Made by a program: the position numbers and the translations under genes. The notes under the pieces were generated by a model, which saw nothing but the letters and a program-made list of their open reading frames with translations, was not told where the DNA came from and did no database searches. Positions 17,893 through 24,104 of a stretch of DNA of 64,000 nucleotides are shown piece after piece. This DNA is from Bacteroidota bacterium. Its GTDB lineage: Bacteria > Bacteroidota > Bacteroidia > Sphingobacteriales > Sphingobacteriaceae. The stretch lies in assembly GCA_026224775.1 (NCBI GenBank), contig JAMFRP010000026.1:372001-436000 (forward strand), given 5' to 3'. Each line of letters opens with the position of its first letter. The stretch's first letter is position 1.

Positions 17893-18759
17893 ATGGCCTC
17901 AAGTTCAGTTACACATTTGCCTATTACCAAAGTAAATCATGCAGCGATTACCGAAACATCGGATGCGCTGGCTATTGAGGAACCGCTGGAAATTCGCCTT
18001 GAATTCGGTGCTAAAAATAACCGACAAAAACAAAATATATCCGTTACTATGCGCACGCCGGGTAACGATAAAGAATTAGCACTTGGCTTTCTGTTTACTG
18101 AAGGCATCATCACCCAACAAAAGGATGTTGCCCAAATAGAACATTCCTTTATTGCCTGTGCTGAGAATAAGGAAAATACTATCCAGATCTCCCTGAATGA
18201 AGATACGATCCCTAACCTACGTAACACAGAGCGTAATTTTTATACAACCTCCAGCTGCGGCGTTTGCGGTAAGGGTTCTATCAATGCAATTCGTACGGTG
18301 AGTGTTTACCAGGATCAGCAGGATGATAATTTTATAAACGCCGCCATACTACACGAACTACCAACTATATTAAGCAAACATCAAGACGTATTTGCTGATA
18401 CAGGCGGTTTGCACGCCTCCGCTTTATTTATGCCTAACGGCGAATTGTTGTTGGTACGGGAGGATGTAGGCAGGCATAACGCTTTGGATAAGCTCATTGG
18501 CGCAGCTATTAATAATAACTGGCTACCTCTAACTAAAAACATATTATTGTTGAGCGGGCGCGCCAGTTTTGAGCTGGTTCAAAAAGCTGCTATGGCGGGC
18601 ATTACGGTAATTGCTGCCGTAGGCGCACCATCAAGTTTGGCGGTGGAGTTGGCAAACGAATTTAACATCACCCTGATAGGGTTTTTACGCAACGAACGTT
18701 TTAATATTTACACGGCGGCGCACCGCATACTAATATCTAATTATGAAACTACGCATTAA
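17893..18759 (+). CDS. fdhD: Formate dehydrogenase accessory sulfurtransferase FdhD
   Basis: Transfers sulfur to the bis-MGD cofactor of formate-dehydrogenase-like enzymes. I use the ATG at 17893; a TTG two codons earlier is open. The 288 residues carry the CxxC loop TTSSCGVCGKGSI (C122, C125) and the segments MRTPGNDKELALGFLFTEG, LHASALF, LVREDVGRHNALDKLIG and SGRASFELVQKAAMAGI. The stop region overlaps the following small gene by 17 bases, and the YdeP-type oxidoreductase comes next. This operon places FdhD with its likely client. Confidence 0.96.
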   Translation: MASSSVTHLPITKVNHAAITETSDALAIEEPLEIRLEFGAKNNRQKQNISVTMRTPGNDKELALGFLFTEGIITQQKDVAQIEHSFIACAENKENTIQISLNEDTIPNLRNTERNFYTTSSCGVCGKGSINAIRTVSVYQDQQDDNFINAAILHELPTILSKHQDVFADTGGLHASALFMPNGELLLVREDVGRHNALDKLIGAAINNNWLPLTKNILLLSGRASFELVQKAAMAGITVIAAVGAPSSLAVELANEFNITLIGFLRNERFNIYTAAHRILISNYETTH

Positions 18760-19102
18760 AAGTGATTCGTTACGGTACCGGTTAACCCGCAGCGATGTTG
18801 ATAGCTTATCAAGAGAAGGTTACCTCGAAGATCAGATAAATTTTGCGGGTCACCCACTAATATACGCAGTGCAATTAACCGATGGAGAGATATTAACCTC
18901 GAGTTATATTGATAACAAGATTACTTTATGTATGGCCAGGAAGATGATAATTGAATTGACCGATACCGATAAAGTTGGTTTTAGTAATCAGGCCGCCGGT
19001 TTGTATTTATTAGTGGAAAAAGATTTTACCTGTTTAGATAATGTGGATGAAGATCAGAGTGATAATTACCCAAATCCACTATTGCAAAAAAAGAAAGGAT
19101 AA
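18743..19102 (+). CDS. Uncharacterised small protein between fdhD and the YdeP-type oxidoreductase
   Basis: A 119-residue soluble protein that I do not assign to a characterised family; it resembles a Bacteroidota domain of unknown function (possibly DUF7009) found beside fdhD. It starts with MKLRIKSDSLRYRLTRSDV, has a beta-rich middle (HPLIYAVQLTDGEILTSSY) and ends with an acidic CLDNVDEDQSDNYPNP tail. The lone cysteine near residue 99 and the DEDQSDNYPNP motif look conserved in character. It overlaps fdhD by 17 bases and ends 2 bases before the oxidoreductase start, so it is almost surely co-translated with them. An accessory role in molybdoenzyme maturation is inferred from position only. 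Confidence 0.82.
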   Translation: MKLRIKSDSLRYRLTRSDVDSLSREGYLEDQINFAGHPLIYAVQLTDGEILTSSYIDNKITLCMARKMIIELTDTDKVGFSNQAAGLYLLVEKDFTCLDNVDEDQSDNYPNPLLQKKKG

Positions 19103-19104
19103 TC

Positions 19105-21423
19105 ATGAGCAAGGCAACAAAAGAACAACCATCAGCCGAGAACCCGGAAGAATTATTGGATCTTAAAGTAACAGAACCTAAAAAGTGGGCGGCTGGTATT
19201 CCGGCGGTAGTGGCTTCTATGACTGATATGATGCAGGAATCAGGTTTTGTGCGGGGAATGGACGGGTTGTTCCACATGAATAAAAAGGGTGGTTTTGATT
19301 GTTCCAGCTGTGCCTGGCCTGATCCGGATGATGATCGTTCGCCAGTCGCCGAGTATTGTGAGAATGGGGCTAAAGCCTTTGCAGAAGAATCTACCTTAAA
19401 AAAAATAGGAGCGGAGTTCTTCGCCCAAAATTCAGTAGCTGAGCTGGCAAAACTAAACGACTACGAAATAGGCAAAAAAGGCCGTATTGCAGAACCGATG
19501 TACCTACCCAAAGACGGTACGCATTATTTACCCATCAGTTGGGATAATGCTTTTAAAAAGATAGGCGATAAATTAAACGGATTAGCATCGCCCAATGAGG
19601 CTGCGTTTTATACTTCCGGGCGTACCAGCAACGAAGCTTCTTTTACTTACCAATTGTTCGTACGTGAATTCGGCACCAATAACTTGCCCGATTGCTCCAA
19701 TATGTGTCATGAATCTTCTGGCTCCGGCTTGGGTGAAACCATCGGTATTGGAAAGGGTACGGTAACGCTAAATGATTTTTATGATTCGGATGTGATTATC
19801 ATTATGGGCCAAAACCCCGGGACAAATCATCCGCGTATGCTAACCGCCTTGCAAAAGGCCAAGGAAAATGGCGCTAAGATTATCGCCGTAAATCCTTTAC
19901 ATGAAGCTGGTTTAATGGGCTTTCGAAATCCTCAGGAAGTTAAAGGTATATTAGGCATCACGGCTCACTTAGCTGATTTGTTTCTCCAGGTAAAAATAAA
20001 CGGTGATATGGCCTTGCTAAAGGCTATTGAAAAACTGCTATATGATGCAGAATTAAAAGAGCCCGGAAAAGTATTCGATCAGGAATTTATAAAACAACAT
20101 ACTAAGGGTTATACTGAATTCCTGTATAGTTTAGCAGATAATACGTTAGAAGAACTTGCCGATAAATGCGGTATATCCATAACGCAAATAGAGCAGGCCG
20201 CCGAAATGCTCAAATATAAAAACCGCATCATTATTTGTTGGGCTATGGGCGTTACTCAGCATAAAAATGGGGTTGATACGATTAAAGAGATTGTTAACCT
20301 CACCATATTAAAGGGTAGCATTGGAAAACCGGGCGCTGGGTTATGCCCCGTACGTGGGCACAGCAACGTGCAGGGTAACCGTACTATGCTGATATTTGAT
20401 AAACCCACAGAACAACAATTGGATAAGCTTAAAGAAGTCTATGGCTTTGAGCCGCCCCGCGAACATGGCTTTGATGTGGTAGAATCAATAAAAGCTATGC
20501 ATGAGGGCAAAATAAAAGTGTTCTTCTCCATGGGAGGGAATTTTATTTCGGCTACGCCGGATACCAATTATACCGCTGACGCCATGCGAAAACTGGAACT
20601 CACCATTAGCGTATCAACCAAACTTAATCGCACACATTTGGTACATGGCGAGGAAGCTTTGATACTACCAACACTTGCGCGAAGCGATAAAGACATGATT
20701 AATGGCGAGGCACAGTTAATAAGCTGCGAAAACTCCATGGGCGTTGTGCAAATGTCTAAAGGTATACTCCAACCGGTTTCGGATGATTTGTTAAGCGAAA
20801 ATCAGATCGTTTGTAAAATGGCTAAGGCCACAATTGGCAGCCGTAGTGTGGTGGATTGGGATAGGTTTGAAAAAAGTTATGATGCTGTACGCGATGATAT
20901 AGAGAAAGTGGTGCCGGGTTTTACTAATTATAATAAACGGGTACGTAATCCGGGCGGGTTCTACCTGCCGAATGGTCCACGCGATGGTGAATTTATCGCT
21001 AAAAATATGGGTGGTAAAGTGCCTTTTACCATTACACAACTAACCGAACATAAACTGGCAGATGATGAGTTTATAATGATGACCATCCGTAGTCACGACC
21101 AGTTTAATACTACCATTTATGGTTTAGAGGATAGATATCGTGGCATCCACAACGAACGCCGGGTGATATTTATGAATCCAAAAGATATTAAGAAGGCTGG
21201 GTTTAAAGCAGGAGATAAGGTTAATCTGTTCAACTACTATGGCGGGGTTGAACGTGCTGCACATTTATTTGTAATCGTATCCTACAACATCCCCCAAGGG
21301 AATACCGCAACGTACTATCCGGAATGTAATGTTTTAGTACCGATTGATAGTGTAGCTGCAAAAAGCAACACGCCAACATCAAAGCTGGTTATTATTAAGA
21401 TCAAAAAACATATTTCTAATTGA
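19105..21423 (+). CDS. FdhF/YdeP family molybdopterin oxidoreductase
   Basis: A 772-residue molybdopterin (bis-MGD) enzyme of the FdhF/YdeP family, cytoplasmic with no Tat signal. The N-terminus has GGFDCSSCAWPDPDDDRSP and no classical 4Fe-4S CxxCxxxC motif. The molybdenum-ligand region reads CSNMCHESSGSGL, with cysteine instead of selenocysteine. Later come VIIIMGQNPGTNHPRML, the cofactor segment CPVRGHSNVQGNRTM and the C-terminal MopB-CT domain with TIRSHDQFNTTIYG. Family members are linked to formate or acid-stress metabolism, but the substrate is unknown. The fdhD and Moco genes just upstream supply its cofactor. The RBS-like GAAAGG precedes the ATG. Confidence 0.94.
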   Translation: MSKATKEQPSAENPEELLDLKVTEPKKWAAGIPAVVASMTDMMQESGFVRGMDGLFHMNKKGGFDCSSCAWPDPDDDRSPVAEYCENGAKAFAEESTLKKIGAEFFAQNSVAELAKLNDYEIGKKGRIAEPMYLPKDGTHYLPISWDNAFKKIGDKLNGLASPNEAAFYTSGRTSNEASFTYQLFVREFGTNNLPDCSNMCHESSGSGLGETIGIGKGTVTLNDFYDSDVIIIMGQNPGTNHPRMLTALQKAKENGAKIIAVNPLHEAGLMGFRNPQEVKGILGITAHLADLFLQVKINGDMALLKAIEKLLYDAELKEPGKVFDQEFIKQHTKGYTEFLYSLADNTLEELADKCGISITQIEQAAEMLKYKNRIIICWAMGVTQHKNGVDTIKEIVNLTILKGSIGKPGAGLCPVRGHSNVQGNRTMLIFDKPTEQQLDKLKEVYGFEPPREHGFDVVESIKAMHEGKIKVFFSMGGNFISATPDTNYTADAMRKLELTISVSTKLNRTHLVHGEEALILPTLARSDKDMINGEAQLISCENSMGVVQMSKGILQPVSDDLLSENQIVCKMAKATIGSRSVVDWDRFEKSYDAVRDDIEKVVPGFTNYNKRVRNPGGFYLPNGPRDGEFIAKNMGGKVPFTITQLTEHKLADDEFIMMTIRSHDQFNTTIYGLEDRYRGIHNERRVIFMNPKDIKKAGFKAGDKVNLFNYYGGVERAAHLFVIVSYNIPQGNTATYYPECNVLVPIDSVAAKSNTPTSKLVIIKIKKHISN

Positions 21424-21427
21424 CATA

Positions 21428-21557
21428 TCATTGCGAGGAACGAAGACAACCGACCAAAGGGAGCACATTAATGCCGATAAAAGCAAATACATCATTAATA
21501 ATCGCACGTAGAAAAGCCACTCTGCAAAGTTCGCGATTGCTTCGTTCCTCGCAATGA
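21428..21557. repeat. Long palindromic repeat, copy D (apparently disrupted)
   Basis: TCATTGCGAGGAACGAAG at 21428-21445 is the exact reverse complement of 21540-21557, but the centre is 94 bases instead of about 25. The right side continues inward with the GCGATTG core, whereas the left side diverges after GAAG. This suggests an insertion or rearrangement inside a copy of sub-type B. It lies between the YdeP-type gene and the peroxiredoxin gene. Confidence 0.78.
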
Positions 21558-21607
21558 CAAAAAAGGAATATCTCTCAATTGTAAAACTCAATTTAAAAAT
21601 CTATAAT

Positions 21608-21640
21608 TTTGGTAGACTTTTAAAAAAGATGTTACATTTG
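21608..21640 (+). promoter_or_regulatory. Bacteroidota promoter (TTTG - 21 bp - TACATTTG) for peroxiredoxin
   Basis: TTTG at 21608-21611 and TACATTTG at 21633-21640 fit the -33 and -7 consensus of Bacteroidota with acceptable spacing. The ATG is 62 bases further on. Confidence 0.65.
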
Positions 21641-21701
21641 CTTTAGTAAAACTGGTTGTAACCGGTTAAACAATTATCTATCAACATAAAATAATAATAT
21701 C

Positions 21702-22337
21702 ATGAGTTTACGATTGGGTGATGATGCACCAAACTTTAAAGCAAAAACGTCATTAGGAGATATTGACTTTTACGAATATTTAGGTGATAGCTGGGGCGTA
21801 TTATTTTCGCATCCTGCGGATTATACACCTGTTTGTACTACCGAATTAGGCAAAACAGCATCGTTAAAAGATGAGTTTGCTAAACGTAATGTTAAAGTGA
21901 TCGCATTAAGTGTTGACTCTGTAGAATCACACAAACTATGGATCAATGATATTAATGAAACACAGGATGTTGAGGTAACTTTCCCGATCATCGCTGATGA
22001 AAATCGTGAAATTGCTGAGGCCTATGACATGATCCATCCAAATGCTTCTGTTAATGCAACTGTTCGTTCATTGTTCATTATCGGTCCGGATAAAAAGATT
22101 AAATTAATTATTACCTACCCTGCATCTACCGGCAGAAATTTCCAGGAAATACTACGTGTGATTGATTCCCTGCAATTAACTGCTTACCATAGCGTTGCCA
22201 CACCGGCAGACTGGAAAGACGGCGAGCAGGTTGTAGTATTGCCATCAATAAAAACAGAAGATATTCCGGCTAAATTCCCTAAAGGATTTACATTGGTGAA
22301 ACCATATTTAAGGTTAACGCCACAACCGAATAAATAA
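21702..22337 (+). CDS. 1-Cys peroxiredoxin (Prx6 subfamily)
   Basis: Reduces hydrogen peroxide or organic hydroperoxides. The 211 residues carry the PxxxTxxC motif as HPADYTPVCTTELG, with peroxidatic Cys45, which is the only cysteine in the protein. The extended C-terminal domain (TPADWKDGEQVVVLPSI, then FPKGFTLVKPYLRLTPQP) is typical of Prx6/AhpC-TSA 1-Cys enzymes, so an external thiol must resolve the sulfenic acid. It has its own promoter, and palindromic repeat E follows the stop. Confidence 0.95.
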   Translation: MSLRLGDDAPNFKAKTSLGDIDFYEYLGDSWGVLFSHPADYTPVCTTELGKTASLKDEFAKRNVKVIALSVDSVESHKLWINDINETQDVEVTFPIIADENREIAEAYDMIHPNASVNATVRSLFIIGPDKKIKLIITYPASTGRNFQEILRVIDSLQLTAYHSVATPADWKDGEQVVVLPSIKTEDIPAKFPKGFTLVKPYLRLTPQPNK

Positions 22338-22346
22338 TTTTTCTAA

Positions 22347-22438
22347 TTGTCATTTCGACCGGAGGGAGAAATTTTCTACTATTTGCATAGTTCGCTTTGC
22401 CTTTTGAAGAAGATTTCTCCCTCCGGTCGAAATGACAA
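22347..22438. repeat. Long palindromic repeat, copy E
   Basis: The 26-base arm 22347-22372 (containing TCATTTCGACCGGAGGGAGA) is the perfect reverse complement of 22413-22438, and pairing extends inward by about 5 more positions with one wobble. It lies in the gap between peroxiredoxin and the DUF4395 gene. The right arm contains an ATG (22432) that is in frame with DUF4395. Confidence 0.9.
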
Positions 22439-22452
22439 ATTGTAACGCCCCT

Positions 22453-22884
22453 ATGGATTGCCCTGTCGACTTCATTAAAATAAACGAAAACAAAGCGTGT
22501 CTTACCGCATTTTTTGTTTTTGTTTTAGCTCTGGTTTATCTTAAAACTGGTTTTTGGTTGATCATGGCTTTTCTACTGGTCGACTTTGTGCTTCGTGCTA
22601 CCAATCTTGGCAAATATAGCCTGCTTGGGTTTTTAAGCGGTGCTGTAATCAAGCAACTCAAAATAAAATCTAAACCGGTTGACCGTGCACCCAAACGTTT
22701 CGCGGCTATGGTAGGGGTATTGTTTACTGCTGCGATACTCGTTTCGTTTATTCTTCAATTGCATGCGGTAGTTTTTTCTTTGGCTACCGTGCTTTCCTTT
22801 TTCGCTTTTCTCGAGTCTTTCTTCGCTTTTTGTGCCGGATGTTATGCTTATTCAGCTGGTAAATATGTTATATCTAAATTTTAA
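22453..22884 (+). CDS. DUF4395 family integral membrane protein
   Basis: A 143-residue inner-membrane protein with about four hydrophobic segments. The N-terminal MDCPVDFIKINENKACLTAF, the middle LLVDFVLRATN, APKRFAAMVGVLF and the C-terminal FFAFCAGCYAYS match the DUF4395 pattern, including the cysteines C3 and the late CAGC pair. Function is unknown; family members often accompany thioredoxin or redox genes, and here peroxiredoxin is upstream. The frame is open to an ATG at 22432 inside palindromic repeat E, but I choose 22453 because MDCPVDF is the usual family N-terminus. Confidence 0.85.
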   Translation: MDCPVDFIKINENKACLTAFFVFVLALVYLKTGFWLIMAFLLVDFVLRATNLGKYSLLGFLSGAVIKQLKIKSKPVDRAPKRFAAMVGVLFTAAILVSFILQLHAVVFSLATVLSFFAFLESFFAFCAGCYAYSAGKYVISKF

Positions 22885-22949
22885 TGTCCTGTAATTCAGA
22901 ATAATGCGAATTATTGTAAAATAATCTACTAAATTAATAGACTTTGTAG

Positions 22950-22957
22950 TATATTTG
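22950..22957 (+). promoter_or_regulatory. Bacteroidota -7 box (TATATTTG) before the Cys leader ORFs
   Basis: TATATTTG matches TAnnTTTG exactly and lies 24 bases before the first mini-ORF. No good -33 box is visible. It is the only exact -7 match I found between the DUF4395 stop and the gene at 23285, so it probably drives the leader ORFs and the downstream gene as one transcript. Confidence 0.5.
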
Positions 22958-22980
22958 TTTTATCAAATAAGATATAATAA

Positions 22981-23073
22981 ATGTCGCACAATAAAAACAT
23001 CATCAGCTCCCGCTATTTTTTAAGCCTGCAAGGGTTTAAAAAAAATATGATGTATATGTGCTGTTGTTGTTAA
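22981..23073 (+). CDS. Putative cysteine leader peptide 1 (30 aa, ends MYMCCCC)
   Basis: A 30-codon open frame starting at ATG 22981 and ending TGC TGT TGT TGT TAA. Four cysteine codons in a row directly before the stop is the signature of an amino-acid-sensing leader peptide, here for cysteine (methionines stand just before them: MMYM). The ATG is 24 bases after a -7 box. The four Cys codons lie in the left arm of a possible hairpin (23062-23098), so a stalled ribosome would prevent that hairpin. No homology is claimed. The codon pattern and context are seen; the function is inferred. Confidence 0.6.
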   Translation: MSHNKNIISSRYFLSLQGFKKNMMYMCCCC

Positions 23074-23098
23074 ACCAATCTGGTTTTATTCAACAATA
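23062..23098 (+). promoter_or_regulatory. Possible attenuator hairpin at the end of leader peptide 1
   Basis: TGTTGTTG (23062-23069) can pair with CAACAATA (23091-23098, one wobble), enclosing a second stem AAACCA-atc-TGGTTT (23072-23086). The left arm is the Cys codons. Only a short ATTTT follows, so it is a weak terminator at best. Confidence 0.35.
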
Positions 23099-23141
23099 AT
23101 TTTCAATAGCTATTTCTTACCTCATTTTTATAATAGATTTT

Positions 23142-23222
23142 ATGCACCATTCCCGGTACACACCAACTACTAAATACTTGAAATATTACCAGGGAAGCTA
23201 TGGCCTTTATCGTTGTTGTTAA
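23142..23222 (+). CDS. Putative cysteine leader peptide 2 (26 aa, ends YRCC)
   Basis: A 26-codon open frame, ATG 23142 to TAA 23220-23222, ending CGT TGT TGT TAA (Arg-Cys-Cys-stop). The peptide is rich in Tyr, His and Lys, with cysteine only at the end. Its last codons (23212-23222) lie inside a long stem with the start region of the Cys-free protein at 23285. A ribosome paused on the Cys codons would open that stem. It is the second Cys-terminated frame in tandem, which argues against chance. Confidence 0.6.
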   Translation: MHHSRYTPTTKYLKYYQGSYGLYRCC

Positions 23223-23298
23223 CATGCTTTTTTTAACCCGAACCACTATCAATGAACAAGCAGTAAAATTCAAATCTTAAAAACATGTTAACAGCAGT
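23212..23298 (+). promoter_or_regulatory. Predicted start-codon-sequestering stem (translational attenuator)
   Basis: TGTTAACATG (23217-23226) is the exact reverse complement of CATGTTAACA (23284-23293), which contains the start codon at 23285. Pairing continues outward through 23212/23298 (two Watson-Crick pairs and three wobbles). Past a bulged C227 it continues inward as five T-A pairs (228-232 with 279-283). The total is about 20 pairs with a 46-base loop. The left arm includes the Cys-Cys-stop codons of leader 2; the right arm covers the ribosome-entry A-run and the AUG. Confidence 0.6.
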
Positions 23299-23926
23299 AA
23301 ATAAATATCCATTCTTCGATCTTTCAGAGATAATCCCTGATCCTGATTATACCATTAAATCATATAAAGCGCTTAGTCCGGTAAAAACTGGCAATTATGT
23401 GCCCGATTTTATCTTAAATCCGCAAGGCGCTAATTGGCAGCAATTTTATAACGGTTCCGAAACACATGGCCCTATATTGTTAAGGCATTTGCTGGATAAA
23501 CCTTTGGTAATCACTTTTTACTCGCGTCATTGGAAAAACCTGGGTGTAGATCATCTAAAGCAACTAAACAACATTCAGCATGAAATTAAAGCCAATGGAG
23601 GTAACCTGCTAATAATTGCTGATGAAAAGGATGAGGACCTGCAAAACAAAGCATGGGAACATAGCCTGTCGCTGAATTTTTATTATGATACTGAGAACGA
23701 GATTTCTAAAAAGTTTAGGGTATATTCAGATCAAAACCCGGCATGGAACCGTTTCTCCGGAGTTGATGAAAACGTCGCATTATTAGCCACCTATGTAATC
23801 GATCCTTCAAGGCAGGTAATTTACGATCACCTTAACCTTAATTTTAACGAAGCGTTTCCGGCAAGGGAAATCATCTCACACGTATATGTTACCGCATTAA
23901 TCAATAATCAAAGAAAATCAGCATAA
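23285..23926 (+). CDS. Redoxin-fold (AhpC/TSA-like) protein lacking all cysteines
   Basis: A 213-residue protein recognisable as peroxiredoxin-like by VPDFILNPQG and the strand/loop LVITFYSRHWKNLGVDHLKQL. In relatives this loop reads FYRGxWCPYC; here both cysteine positions are K84 and G87. The entire chain has no cysteine and no methionine except the start, so thiol peroxidase activity is impossible and any role must be structural, binding or regulatory. It follows two Cys-ending leader ORFs, and its start codon is sequestered in a predicted stem. It has its own terminator. I infer a protein made during sulfur or cysteine shortage with a sulfur-sparing composition. Confidence 0.85.
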   Translation: MLTAVNKYPFFDLSEIIPDPDYTIKSYKALSPVKTGNYVPDFILNPQGANWQQFYNGSETHGPILLRHLLDKPLVITFYSRHWKNLGVDHLKQLNNIQHEIKANGGNLLIIADEKDEDLQNKAWEHSLSLNFYYDTENEISKKFRVYSDQNPAWNRFSGVDENVALLATYVIDPSRQVIYDHLNLNFNEAFPAREIISHVYVTALINNQRKSA

Positions 23927-23951
23927 TTAACACGTTTAAATTAGTTTTGGG

Positions 23952-23983
23952 AATGTCTTTGGCTAAAGCTGAAGGCATTTTTT
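23952..23983 (+). terminator. Intrinsic terminator of the Cys-free redoxin gene
   Basis: AATGTCTT (23952-23959) pairs with AAGGCATT (23972-23979, one wobble) and a T-run follows. It lies 25 bases after the stop. Confidence 0.75.
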
Positions 23984-24104
23984 GTTTAAGCGAATTTTTA
24001 ATTTGTATATTAGCAGCAGGAAATGGTGTCTTCCTTTTAAAAACCGCGTTTGCTGATGGCGCCTGCAAATCAATCTTAAAGTGAAACTTTAGGGTATAAT
24101 ATTA

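Noticed and set aside
6580..22438. Palindromic repeats read as a CRISPR array
   Set aside because: The copies are single, far apart and self-complementary, with no regular spacers and no cas genes.
23224..23280. Third mini-ORF (18 codons) directly after leader peptide 2
   Set aside because: It has no cysteine and no special codons. Its ATG lies in the stem arm, so it is more likely fortuitous.
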